Below are positions 34,396 through 42,712 of a stretch of 64,000 nt of DNA, piece after piece. Location of the stretch: contig UQBJ01000003.1 of assembly GCA_900539255.1 (NCBI GenBank), positions 38,882-102,881 of the forward strand, written 5' to 3'. The notes under the pieces were generated by a model. The model saw nothing but the letters and a program-made list of their open reading frames with translations. It was not told the origin of the DNA and made no database searches. A program made the translations under genes and the position numbers. This stretch comes from an uncultured Campylobacter sp. GTDB lineage: Bacteria; Campylobacterota; Campylobacteria; Campylobacterales; Campylobacteraceae. Numbering within the stretch: position 1 is the stretch's first letter; each line of letters opens with the position of its first letter.

Positions 34396-34455
34396 AATTT
34401 ACAGCATTGAAACAAAACTATAAATTTATAGCGTTGAAACAAAGTTATAAATTTT
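34396..34455. repeat. Two-copy direct repeat, about 27 bp
   Basis: AGCATTGAAACAAAACTATA and AGCGTTGAAACAAAGTTATA, each followed by AATTT, lie in tandem in the spacer after cjaA. Two changes separate the copies. Confidence 0.6.
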
Positions 34456-34500
34456 TTAGCTAAAAAGCGTTGATTGTGAGTGAATTTTATCAATCATCGC

Positions 34501-34528
34501 AAGCAAAGCTTTTTTGCAAGCTTTGCTT
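34501..34528. terminator. Hairpin between cjaA and the TonB receptor gene
   Basis: AAGCAAAGC (34501-34509) and GCTTTGCTT (34520-34528) form a perfect 9-bp stem around TTTTTTGCAA. It lies between two convergent genes and may act as a bidirectional terminator, although there is no following T run; it could also be a protein site. Confidence 0.45.
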
Positions 34529-34582
34529 AATCCAGCCTTTGCAAGCATTGTCTTTTCAAGCATTTGCGTTTGCTAACGCCCG

Positions 34583-36736
34583 CTAGTATTTATACTCAAA
34601 GCCTGCAAACCATTGTCGCCCAGCGAAATGATAGCTCTGCCCTATAACGCCTGAGTAGTTATCTCTATCGGTTAAATTCAGCACGCCAGCATTGACACTC
34701 AAACCCTTGCCAAGCTCGTAGTTTGCCGACAAGTCCAAAGTAAAGTAGTTTGCACCCTTGTCATAGCCGCCGTTGCCGTCTTCATAGTATCTTGCGCTTT
34801 CAAGTGTGCTAAGAGCGATGAATTTAAGGCTGTTTATCGGCTTTATGATGATTTTAGCATTAGCTATGTGGTTTGGATAATCAAGGATTTTTTTGCCATC
34901 CGAGCTGCCGTAAGCTTCAAGCTCCACGCCTTTGGCTCTTTTTTGGATAAAACTATAATTCGCCCCCAAAATCAGCATATCATCAGCGAAAAAGCCCTGC
35001 TCCACGCCCACTTCACCGCCATAAGTGTAGCCGCTGTCCGCATTGACATTTTGGTAGCAAGAGTATTTGCCTCTTTTGTTTTCAGGCACGGCGCAAACGG
35101 CTTTTGCTGCGTTTTCATCTGCCGTTTGAATAAGCGTTTTTTGGACAAACATATTTTTCATATCGTTGTAAAACACCGCCACGCTTAAATTCGTGCTTCC
35201 AAGTGCTAAATCATACCCTAGCTCGTAATTTATGGCATTTTCTATGTCAAGCCCCGGGCTTTTAACCTGCGCGCCCCATAGTGATGAGTAGCGTTGCTTT
35301 AAGGTTGGCAGGTTGTTTTTCTTGCCAAGCGTGAAATGCACGCTTTGCGCTGAGCTTATATCATAATAAAGCACGCCCTGCAAAGAGTAGCCATCATCAA
35401 GTTCGGGCTGTTTGTCTTTGACATTGCCTTGTCCGTCCTTAAAGTCGATATTCAAAGGCTCTATAAAATCATAGCTTCCAGCCACGACAGCACGAAACAC
35501 GCCCAGCCTTTGGGAGTATTGCGCGAAAATGCTTGTGCTAAGCTCTTTAAGCTCGGTGTTGATAGCCTTTGTGCTAGCGTCCTTTTCCAAATGCGTGTCT
35601 TTTTTTGTGTTGATACCAAATTTAGCGTTTGCATTTTCATAAATGTCATAGCCAAGCGTCAAAATAAGCCCCAAAGTGTTATCATCATAAATAGAGCTTA
35701 CGCCGCAAAACCCAGCACTGCTCGCGCTGCCATCAGCGTTTAGGCATTTTGTTTTATCGCCAATGAGAGTGTTGTAAAAGGTATCATAATAAAGCCTTGT
35801 GTTTAGGCTCAAATCGGGCGTAAAGTATGAATTTCCTAGCAAATAAAGTGTCTTTTTGTCGTAGTTTGTCCAGTCCCACCAAGGTCCGCCGCCATCATCG
35901 CTGTATAAACCGCCCTTTTCGCCCCTTTGATAGATGAAATTCAAAGAGTATTCGTGGTTTTCATTTGGCATAATGCCCGCTTTGAGTTTAGCGGTTTTGT
36001 TTCTATAATAAGCGTTGATTTTATCGCCCTTTGGCTGTATGATAGTGGGCTTAAAATCGCTTGAAAGCGGGTAAGTGCTTCTGTCTGTGTGCGAAATGTC
36101 GGCTTGAAAGTAGAATTTACCGACATTTGAGCCTATGCCAAAGCCTTGACGAATTTCATCAGGGCTTGAATGTCTGCCAAAAAGCAAATTTTGACGCACG
36201 GAGATTTCAAGCTCTTTTTGCGGGCGGTGCGAGATGATATTTATCGCCCCGCCAAGCGTGTTCATACCATAAACAGGCGAGGCAAAGCCCTTGCTGACTT
36301 GAATGCTCCCTATGCCTTGCGTAACATACTGCCCAAAATCCGTCTGTTTGTCATAAACGCTCATCATAGGAATGCCGTCTAAAAACAGCCCGATTTGAGT
36401 GCCATTAAACCCACGAATGCTAATGCTTGGCTCGCCACGCCTTGCCGTAGCTTCACTCATCAAAACGCCCGGCGTAAAACGCACCGCTTGGGCTATATTG
36501 TCAGCATTTAACTCTTGTATGTCCCTAAAAGTCGTGCTTTGAATGCTAGGATTATAGTCTATCTCCTGCGGGGCAGTAACTTCGACAGCACCAAGTTCAT
36601 AAGTAGGAAGCGTGGTGCTTAAATTTAGCTTTGAATTCAGCTCACTTGTAGCGTTACTCTCACCAAAAGCACAGCTTGCAAGCAAGCCTAAACAAAGCGT
36701 TTGCGAAAGCAAAATCTTGCTAAAATAACCTTGCAT
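34583..36736 (-). CDS. TonB-dependent outer-membrane receptor
   Basis: An outer-membrane receptor of 717 residues with a Sec signal (ending CAFGESN), a plug domain and a 22-strand barrel. The TonB box is probably LGAVEVTAPQEID near residue 50. Plug motifs TPGVLMSEATARRGEPSISIRGFNG, LFLDGIPMM and NTLGGAINIIS are clear, and the last residues GRQWFAGFEYKY end in an aromatic as barrels do. Likely ligands are iron chelates, haem or a nutrient complex; none can be named. Two Cys pairs occur in external loops (CLNADGSASSAGFC and CAVPENKRGKYSC). A promoter with an inverted repeat lies upstream. Confidence 0.9.
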   Translation of the reverse strand: MQGYFSKILLSQTLCLGLLASCAFGESNATSELNSKLNLSTTLPTYELGAVEVTAPQEIDYNPSIQSTTFRDIQELNADNIAQAVRFTPGVLMSEATARRGEPSISIRGFNGTQIGLFLDGIPMMSVYDKQTDFGQYVTQGIGSIQVSKGFASPVYGMNTLGGAINIISHRPQKELEISVRQNLLFGRHSSPDEIRQGFGIGSNVGKFYFQADISHTDRSTYPLSSDFKPTIIQPKGDKINAYYRNKTAKLKAGIMPNENHEYSLNFIYQRGEKGGLYSDDGGGPWWDWTNYDKKTLYLLGNSYFTPDLSLNTRLYYDTFYNTLIGDKTKCLNADGSASSAGFCGVSSIYDDNTLGLILTLGYDIYENANAKFGINTKKDTHLEKDASTKAINTELKELSTSIFAQYSQRLGVFRAVVAGSYDFIEPLNIDFKDGQGNVKDKQPELDDGYSLQGVLYYDISSAQSVHFTLGKKNNLPTLKQRYSSLWGAQVKSPGLDIENAINYELGYDLALGSTNLSVAVFYNDMKNMFVQKTLIQTADENAAKAVCAVPENKRGKYSCYQNVNADSGYTYGGEVGVEQGFFADDMLILGANYSFIQKRAKGVELEAYGSSDGKKILDYPNHIANAKIIIKPINSLKFIALSTLESARYYEDGNGGYDKGANYFTLDLSANYELGKGLSVNAGVLNLTDRDNYSGVIGQSYHFAGRQWFAGFEYKY

Positions 36737-36754
36737 AGTGTTCTCCTTGTGTTT

Positions 36755-36782
36755 TGAAATTGTTTCATAAGTGCATATTATA
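36755..36782 (-). promoter_or_regulatory. Promoter and possible operator of the TonB receptor gene
   Basis: On the minus strand TATAAT (36777-36782) is followed by a perfect inverted repeat TGAAATTGTTTCA (36755-36767), placed where a repressor would block transcription. A ribosome site AAGGAG follows at about 36740-36747. A Fur site would be the usual expectation for this gene type, but this sequence does not match the classical Fur box well. Confidence 0.45.
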
Positions 36783-36926
36783 ACACAAAATTTGCGGATT
36801 TGTTCAAAAAGAGAATAAATTTTTTAATAAGATTTTTTGGGACTAAAACGAGTTTTGAGCGTGAATTTTTTGCAAAATTTTTAAATTTTGATGAATTTCT
36901 GCAAATTTTTGTGAATTTTAGCTTTC

Positions 36927-36956
36927 AAAAGGCTTTTAGGATTTTAAAAGCCTTTT
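36927..36956 (-). terminator. Terminator of the flaG-fliD-fliS operon
   Basis: On the minus strand AAAAGGCTTTTAAAATCCTA AAAGCCTTTT forms an 11-bp stem (AAAAGGCTTTT / AAAAGCCTTTT) with a short loop, ending in TTTT, four bases after the last stop codon of the operon. Confidence 0.75.
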
Positions 36957-36959
36957 ATC

Positions 36960-37181
36960 TTACGCCTTAAAAAATTCCCTTGCGGTTTTGATTTTGTTTA
37001 TCGTGCCTGCAAGGGTGTTTTTCTCGCGCTCGATGAGAGCTAGGGCTTCGCTTGCTAGGTGCGCTGCTTGGACTAGCTCATCTTGCGTAGCCTCTGGCAG
37101 CTGCTTTTCAAAAAGCCGCCCTATGCTTTCTATGTCTTCTTCTGCGATGGCGATTTTGAGTTTATTGAGCCACTCTTGCAA
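36960..37181 (-). CDS. Small FliT-like flagellar protein
   Basis: A 73-residue, almost entirely helical protein (MQEWLNKLKIAIAEEDIESIGRLF..., LVQAAHLASEALALIEREK). It overlaps the end of fliS by 20 bases and is the last gene of the flagellar filament-cap operon, ahead of a terminator. In C. jejuni an equivalent small gene follows fliS. A FliT-like export chaperone role for FliD is a fair guess from position and helical make-up, but no signature proves it. Confidence 0.68.
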   Translation of the reverse strand: MQEWLNKLKIAIAEEDIESIGRLFEKQLPEATQDELVQAAHLASEALALIEREKNTLAGTINKIKTAREFFKA

Positions 37182-37638
37182 GCTCGTCCTTTTGGCTTTC
37201 TTCGGCGTTATTTTGGGTTTCTTTTCTTAAATCCAAAACATTCGCCTTTTGGTTTAAGTCAGGGTGAATCTCACGCCACGCTTCAAGCAAGCAGCGCACG
37301 ACATTGATGACTTCATCGACTTTGGCTTCATCGTTGCGCAAATTCGCTTGCGATAAAAGCTTGATTTCGTAAAGATAAAGCCCGTTGAGATAGTAAGCCA
37401 CATCGCCGCCGCGCTCGTAATCAAGGCTATTTATCAGCTCGATGAAAATCGCCGTAGCCCGCTTGCAGTAGTAAAGGCGTTGCTCTATGTCGTCTTTTTT
37501 GATAAAGACTTTCATACGAGAGCAAAAGCGCAAAAGCCCTTCATAAAGCATTTCGATGAGCCTTTGTGGAGACTCGATACCTACTTGGTTTTGCGAGTAG
37601 GCGTTGTAAATTTCAGTGTTTGCTATGTTTGCTTGCAC
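37162..37638 (-). CDS. fliS: Flagellar export chaperone FliS
   Basis: A flagellin chaperone of 158 residues, keeping flagellin unfolded for export. The typical start NAYSQNQVGIESPQRLIEMLYEGLLRF and the helical body with INSLDYERGGDVAYYLNGLYLYE are clear. The C-terminal tail of about 30 residues (NVLDLRKETQNNAEESQK...) exceeds the usual 125-130 residue size. It lies 9 bases after fliD and overlaps the FliT-like gene. The signal for its translation is GGAGCAACC before ATG at 37636-37638. Confidence 0.95.
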   Translation of the reverse strand: MQANIANTEIYNAYSQNQVGIESPQRLIEMLYEGLLRFCSRMKVFIKKDDIEQRLYYCKRATAIFIELINSLDYERGGDVAYYLNGLYLYEIKLLSQANLRNDEAKVDEVINVVRCLLEAWREIHPDLNQKANVLDLRKETQNNAEESQKDELARVAQ

Positions 37639-37647
37639 GGTTGCTCC

Positions 37648-39984
37648 TTATTTGTTGTTTTGGTTGTTCGCCGCGTTTATCATATTTGTTATCGCGGTGC
37701 CTTGATTTTTTATGCTGGCGATAATCGCATCATATTGCACCCACTTGCTAAACATAGCTTCATAGTAGGCGTCTATGCGGGTTTGCTCTTTGGTTTTTTC
37801 ATCACCTAACGCTTTGGCGTCTGCTTTAAGTTTATCACTATAAAGCGTCAAAGTGCCTTTTTTCGTATCCACAGTGCTTACTTTCGTGTAGCTTTGCAGT
37901 GTGCTTTTGAGCTGTGAAAACACGCCCGTGCCTGTTTTGGTTTCTGGGTTTATCTTTTGCGCTTCAAGTCCAAATTTAGCCAAAAAGTCTTTATCGCCTG
38001 AAATTTCAAAGTCTGAGCCATCATCGCTTTTAAATTTAAGCGCGTAGCCTTTCTTTTGCTGCCCGCCTTCGGTGAGCGTGAATTCTTGCATAGAAACTTT
38101 TAGCCCATTTATGCCAAAGCTGTTTATGTGGTCAAGCAGCTTTTGCGCACTTTCTGTTGCGTCTTTGCCCTCTAACTTAAAGTCGCTTTTGCCATCGGCT
38201 GTTTTGGTTAAATCATAACTCACATCGCCAAAGGTAAGCTTAAATTCCTTGCCTTTAAATTCAAGCCCATTTTGGAATTCCGCGCCCTCAAAAGTCTGCG
38301 CCTTGCCGATGACATTGACTTCCTCAAAGCCACTTGTGCCTGAGAAAAAGCTCTCCGCAAAGTCTGGGTCCTCAGCAAATTTTTTCTCAAATTTCGCGCT
38401 GTCAAATTTCAAAAGCGCAAGCTGGCTTGAATTTGATTTTGAAGTATCATTTAAAGATAGCCCAAAGTCCAGCACCGACACAAGCACATTTGTTTTGGTT
38501 TTGTTGCCCTTGTCATCGGTTGTCGTGCCCTCTATGGATTGCGAAGTAAAAAGCATTTTGTTGATGGTTGAACGCAAATTTTTGATTTCAATGACATCGG
38601 CTAAATCCCCTGAAACCTTTGTTTTGCTGTCATAAGCGGTTACATCGTTAAGGTAATTTACCAGCTCGTTATACTTCTCAACAAGCTCTTCCATAGTGCT
38701 TGTAAGCCCCTCGCTGTCTTGCTTTATGTCGAAATTTATCTCGCCCGCTTTGAGTAAATTCAGCGTCAAACCCGCGCCTATGTCCTTTATCTCATTTGTC
38801 GAGCGATACATTTTTACGCCATCAAGCGTAAATTCAGCATTTTGCGCCTTTTTAAGGTGATATTCGCCTTTTGCATCATCAAGCGAGTAGCTTTTTGAAA
38901 TGCCTATTTGTAGGGTTTGTTCTAAAAAGTCAGTGGTGTCTTTATCGCTTGAATAAGTGCTAGTGCCTTTATCTAGCGTGCCGTCAAAAATTTTGATTTT
39001 TGTCGAGCTGCTTGCCTTGTCGCCCGCGACAAAGTTAAAAGTAAAGTTACCCGAGCCGTCTTTCACGGCTTTGAGTTCGATTTTACCACTTGTTTTAGTC
39101 TTAACTTCATTGATAAGGTCATTGTAAGTTTGTTTGTTTGTTGCAGAAATTTCAAATTTCTCTTCCCCCGCCCAAAGCGTGAATTTAATGTCCTTGTCTA
39201 TTGTTGTATTTAAATTATTTACACTGCTCGCCTTTGTGCCGCCGCTAAACGCAAAGCCTTTCATATCAGCTTCAGCGATATTGTCTTTTTTGAGTGTCCA
39301 GCCTAAATTTCCAAGTATCTTTTCGGCATTTGTGTCTTCTTGATAAACGCCCGTTTGAGAGTCTTTCGTGCCAGCAAAAAAACTTATGGCATTATCAGCT
39401 CCCGTTTCCTTGCTCGAAAGGGTAAAGCGATATGGCGTGCCTTTTTCGCCTGTGGAGACGATTTTAGCGATGACTTTGCCATCAGTGGCTGAATTTATCT
39501 TGTCCGCCAAATCCGCATAAGTGGTATTTGCCTCGACTTTTATGGTGTATTCTTTGCCATTTTGCATTATGGTAAAACTTGCAGCTTTTTGTTGTCCTGT
39601 TAAAACTCTGTCCGTGTCTTTGGTGATACCGCCACTTTGAAAGACATCTTTTTGGGCGATTTTCTCAACCTTTACGCTTAAATTTTGCACGCTCACGCCG
39701 TTGCTTGCTGTGAGTGTCGCCGCTGCGCTGTCGCCTGTTACGCTTGGAGTTACCTTTCTTTTGCCAAAGGCTGTGGAGTCGCCTAGCGAGCTAACCGCAC
39801 TTTGAAAGGCAGCAAGCTTTGTGGTAAGCTCTGTGAGCGCCTTTTGCTTTGTGGTGTTTGTCTCTATCTTTGTCTCATAAGGCTTTACTCTCGCGCTTAT
39901 GTCGGCGTTTTTGAGCTTTTCTAGTGTTTCTTGGTTTAAAACCTCTGAGCCAAGTCCTAAACTCGATAATGTTCCCGTTGCCAT
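37648..39984 (-). CDS. fliD: Flagellar filament cap protein FliD (large)
   Basis: The filament cap, which folds flagellin at the tip and, in Campylobacter, also acts in adhesion. N-terminal D0/D1 signature MATGTLSSLGLGSEVLNQ with KPYETKIETNTTKQKALTEL; the C-terminal coil (DAYYEAMFSKWVQYDAIIASI, TNMINAANN) closes the cap. At 778 residues it is longer than the roughly 640 of C. jejuni FliD; the middle domains (about 150-650) are expanded with repeated ubiquitin-like strands (YTIKVEANTTYADLADKIN, FEISATNKQTYNDLINEVK). I chose ATG at 39984 with AAGGAG upstream. It follows flaG by two bases. Confidence 0.95.
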   Translation of the reverse strand: MATGTLSSLGLGSEVLNQETLEKLKNADISARVKPYETKIETNTTKQKALTELTTKLAAFQSAVSSLGDSTAFGKRKVTPSVTGDSAAATLTASNGVSVQNLSVKVEKIAQKDVFQSGGITKDTDRVLTGQQKAASFTIMQNGKEYTIKVEANTTYADLADKINSATDGKVIAKIVSTGEKGTPYRFTLSSKETGADNAISFFAGTKDSQTGVYQEDTNAEKILGNLGWTLKKDNIAEADMKGFAFSGGTKASSVNNLNTTIDKDIKFTLWAGEEKFEISATNKQTYNDLINEVKTKTSGKIELKAVKDGSGNFTFNFVAGDKASSSTKIKIFDGTLDKGTSTYSSDKDTTDFLEQTLQIGISKSYSLDDAKGEYHLKKAQNAEFTLDGVKMYRSTNEIKDIGAGLTLNLLKAGEINFDIKQDSEGLTSTMEELVEKYNELVNYLNDVTAYDSKTKVSGDLADVIEIKNLRSTINKMLFTSQSIEGTTTDDKGNKTKTNVLVSVLDFGLSLNDTSKSNSSQLALLKFDSAKFEKKFAEDPDFAESFFSGTSGFEEVNVIGKAQTFEGAEFQNGLEFKGKEFKLTFGDVSYDLTKTADGKSDFKLEGKDATESAQKLLDHINSFGINGLKVSMQEFTLTEGGQQKKGYALKFKSDDGSDFEISGDKDFLAKFGLEAQKINPETKTGTGVFSQLKSTLQSYTKVSTVDTKKGTLTLYSDKLKADAKALGDEKTKEQTRIDAYYEAMFSKWVQYDAIIASIKNQGTAITNMINAANNQNNK

Positions 39985-39986
39985 TT

Positions 39987-40376
39987 TCAACTCTCCTTAT
40001 CAAATAATAACCCTACGGCGTTGCGAAAATACCCCGCTAACGCCCTAGCTTCTTCACTTGGAAACTCCCTGATGAGTTTGCCTGTGTTTTTTTCAAGCAC
40101 GCGCAAATACAGCCTGTCTATCTCATCGCTGAAATCAAAGGCTATGTTGGTGTTGAGTAAGTCCATTTGCTTGTTAAGCTCGCTCGCAAGCTCTTTGAGC
40201 TGCTGCGTGCCTTGCTCTTGCTGCTCCTCGCTGAGCTTTTGGGCATTTTGCACTAGGCTTTCACCCACGCCTTTGGACTTTTGCGCCCTTTTATCTGCTG
40301 ATAAAGCAGTAGCATCCGTTTTGCCTGAATTTGCCCTGACACTCGACACTATGGTCGTTTCAATCGCATCTAACAT
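39987..40376 (-). CDS. flaG: Flagellar protein FlaG
   Basis: A 129-residue FlaG family protein that limits flagellar filament length. The conserved C-terminal segment ELNKQMDLLNTNIAFDFSDEIDRLYLRVLEKNTGKLIREFPSEE matches the family. It is the first gene of flaG-fliD-fliS-(fliT-like). ATG at 40374-40376. The likely promoter is a sigma-28 type site at 40417-40445. In C. jejuni the order flaG-fliD-fliS is the same. Confidence 0.94.
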   Translation of the reverse strand: MLDAIETTIVSSVRANSGKTDATALSADKRAQKSKGVGESLVQNAQKLSEEQQEQGTQQLKELASELNKQMDLLNTNIAFDFSDEIDRLYLRVLEKNTGKLIREFPSEEARALAGYFRNAVGLLFDKES

Positions 40377-40416
40377 CTATTTTCTCCCTTCCTGTGAGAA
40401 CTCAAATCCAAACGAT

Positions 40417-40445
40417 AAATCGACAACAAGCATAAAAATTTTATA
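40417..40445 (-). promoter_or_regulatory. Candidate sigma-28 (FliA) promoter of flaG operon
   Basis: On the minus strand CGATTT (40417-40422) matches the FliA -10 element, with TATAAAA/TAAA about 17 bases upstream (40439-40445), close to the Campylobacter form TAAA-N15-17-CGATWT. It lies about 41 bases before the flaG ATG, giving a leader of roughly 35 bases. Confidence 0.6.
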
Positions 40446-40479
40446 CCCTTGTATAAATTTTTTACTCACTTTTTTGTTT

Positions 40480-40735
40480 TGCTTTAAATTTTTAGCCACA
40501 TTTTAAATTTTCTAAATTCTACTTTTAAATTTTAAACTCTTTTTCTAAATTTTTAAACTTTTTTGAATTCTTTTTCTAAATTTCTAATTTTTTTGAACTC
40601 TTTTTCTAAATTTTAAACTCCATTTGTAAATTGTTGAACTCTTTTTTCTAACTTTCTAAACTCTATTTTTAATTTTCTAAATTTTTATTTAAATTTCTAA
40701 ACTTTTTTGATTTTTTTAAATTTTAAACTCTAATT
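40480..40735. repeat. Degenerate T-rich tandem repeats upstream of flaG
   Basis: At least eight drifting units of about 28-30 bases built on TTTTTCTAAATTTCTAAACT fill the spacer before flaG and before the Sel1-repeat gene. No gene or clear regulatory site is visible inside. Together with the palindromic elements that follow it makes up the gene-free stretch 40446-41070. Confidence 0.7.
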
Positions 40736-40744
40736 AACTTATCT

Positions 40745-40949
40745 TGTCATACTTCGCTATTTTTGTCATACTTTGTTATTTCTTGTCATACTGAGCGTGA
40801 GCGAAGTATCCACAAATTTAAAGCGTGCCTTAAAATTCTTTGGATTTTTCGCTACGCTCAAAATGACAACGATTTGTTTGCCATACCGATAGTGTGATAA
40901 GTATCCATTTTGCTTTGCCATACTGAGCGTGTGCTAAGTATCCGCGAAG
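40745..40949. repeat. Dispersed palindromic element (TGTCATACTGAGC family), copy 4 with decayed neighbours
   Basis: A full copy at 40784-40868 (TGTCATACTGAGCGTGAGCG, AAGTATCC ... GGATTTTTCGCTACGCTC, AAAATGACA). Two truncated left arms (TGTCATACTTCG at 40745 and TGTCATACTTTG at 40764) stand before it, and two decayed left arms follow (GCCATACCGATAGTG, GCCATACTGAGCGTGTGC, 40893-40949). Confidence 0.8.
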
Positions 40950-41070
40950 TTGCTTTGTCTGAAAGCAAATGCTTTGAAAGCAAGCACAAGATAAGTCCGT
41001 GAATTTTATCAAATTTGTGCTACAATTTCGCAAATTTTAAATTTTCAAAGCAAAATTAAGGAGCAAACAA

Positions 41071-42639
41071 ATGAAAAAGTCGCCATCATTAAACGCAAAA
41101 GCCCTTATCATAGTGGCTTGTGTCGTTGTGGTTGTAGTGGGCGTGATTATCGCGCAAACACTTGGGCTTAGATTTGAGGTGAAATTTGACAATTACACCA
41201 CGCAAAAGCAAGAGTTGCAAGCAAAGTGTTCGGTAGAAGCTGAGGAAGTCGATGAAATAGCCTGCCTTAAACTTGGCAAGATTTTTGAAAAAGAAAAGGA
41301 CACGGACAACGCCATAAAGTATTATGCGGGTGCTTGCTCGGCAAATGCTTACACGCATTTAAATGAGCCTGAGTTAAAATACGCCTGCTCGGCACTTGGG
41401 GCTTTGTTTGAAGCGCAAAAAGAGTATAGCACGGCTCTTACTTACTACGCCCTTGCGTGTGAGTTTCAAGAACCAAAGGCTTGTGCCAAAATAAGCGAAC
41501 TTGCGCCAAAAGAGCCTGAATTTAACGCTGCAAATGCTTTGTTTAAAGCGTGCAGGGAAAATTTTCGCAAAAAAGAGTATTATCCTGCCTGCCTTGAACT
41601 GCAAAAGATTTATGTAAAAAACGATAGAGACATACCGAGCGCTATCAAAGAGATGGCTGGAATGTGCAGGGATATATTTTTGCCCGCTTGTGCTGAACGC
41701 AACAAGGCTGTGGATAAATATGTGGCTGATAGAATCAAAAATATCCGCGTTGAAATTGATAAAAGGGAGTATATCATCTCAAATTTTGATAAGTATTGCG
41801 CAAATTTCAAAGTAAAAAGCGCGTGCGAGGCAAAGGAAAGTTTTCTTGCTCAATTTGATAAAGAATGCCAAACAGACGAGGCAAACGGCGAAAGCTGCGT
41901 TTTGCTGGCTCGTTTTTATATGTCAAATAAAACAAAAAACCTATACAACGATAAAATATATTTAGAGCCTTTTAAAAAGACGGCGCAAAAGGGTTGTGAT
42001 TTGGGCAATTCTAATGCTTGCTATCTTTTGGCGAAGTATTACTACAAGTATTTGGATTTGATAAATATAAGAGAAAACAAAACAGACGAGCTAGCCATAA
42101 GCGAAGCAAGAAAATTTGGCAAAAGAGTGTGCGCGGAGTTAAAAGATGCGGGCAAATGCGTGCGGCTTGCTGAGTTTGAAACGGATATTAAAGAAAATGA
42201 TGATGAGCGGGTGAAAAATATGCTTTTCTATCTTAAAACGGGTTGTGATGAGCTGGGCGATGTTAAGGTGTGTCAAACCCTTGCAGAGCATTATGATGAA
42301 GGAGTTGTTAATAGACGAAAGCCATATCATCTTGATGAAAAATTTATCAACCAAAAACAAGCCTTGCATTACTATGATAAGGCGTGTGCTTTGGGCGTGG
42401 GTTGTATGCGTTTAGCGCAAATTTATCTTTGGGGAGAATATGTGAGCGATAAAGAAGTAAGGCGAAATTTAGCCAAAGCAAAGCACTACTTTACTAAGGA
42501 TTGCGATAGCGGTGTTGATGATTATGAATGTGGCATTGATGGCGATGATAATGTTTGCTCGGCAAGCAACCCAAGCTGCCTTATAAAGAGATTAAGCCCA
42601 AAAGAGCTTAAAAATTTAGATGAGAGCATTTTTAACTGA
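41071..42639 (+). CDS. Membrane-anchored cysteine-rich Sel1/TPR-repeat protein
   Basis: A 522-residue protein with one N-terminal membrane segment (about residues 10-31: ALIIVACVVVVVVGVIIAQT) and a large exported domain. Sel1-like repeats carry paired cysteines, for example YYAGACSANAYTHLNEPELKYACSALG, YYALACEFQEPKACAKI, KKGCDLGNSNACYLLAKYYYK-like units and HYYDKACALGVGCMRLAQIYLWG. The Cys pattern recalls Helicobacter cysteine-rich Hcp proteins. Probably a periplasmic disulfide-stabilised scaffold; partner unknown. A TACAAT -10 box is near 41019 and AAGGAGC precedes ATG. Confidence 0.82.
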   Translation: MKKSPSLNAKALIIVACVVVVVVGVIIAQTLGLRFEVKFDNYTTQKQELQAKCSVEAEEVDEIACLKLGKIFEKEKDTDNAIKYYAGACSANAYTHLNEPELKYACSALGALFEAQKEYSTALTYYALACEFQEPKACAKISELAPKEPEFNAANALFKACRENFRKKEYYPACLELQKIYVKNDRDIPSAIKEMAGMCRDIFLPACAERNKAVDKYVADRIKNIRVEIDKREYIISNFDKYCANFKVKSACEAKESFLAQFDKECQTDEANGESCVLLARFYMSNKTKNLYNDKIYLEPFKKTAQKGCDLGNSNACYLLAKYYYKYLDLINIRENKTDELAISEARKFGKRVCAELKDAGKCVRLAEFETDIKENDDERVKNMLFYLKTGCDELGDVKVCQTLAEHYDEGVVNRRKPYHLDEKFINQKQALHYYDKACALGVGCMRLAQIYLWGEYVSDKEVRRNLAKAKHYFTKDCDSGVDDYECGIDGDDNVCSASNPSCLIKRLSPKELKNLDESIFN

Positions 42640-42678
42640 ATTTGTGCTTTTTGTCGCTAAAATTTACTGAATTTGCGC

Positions 42679-42684
42679 TAAAAT
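42679..42684 (+). promoter_or_regulatory. -10 box of the sir2-lysE unit
   Basis: TAAAAT in GCGCTAAAATTCAGCG, 29 bases before the sirtuin ATG; same motif as the other TAAAATT promoters in the window. Confidence 0.5.
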
Positions 42685-42712
42685 TCAGCGTTGAATTTGA
42701 ATTTTAAGGCAA

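Noticed and set aside
34501..34528. Attachment site of an integrated element
   Set aside because: The perfect inverted repeat fits a terminator or protein site better; no integrase, tRNA gene or direct repeats nearby.
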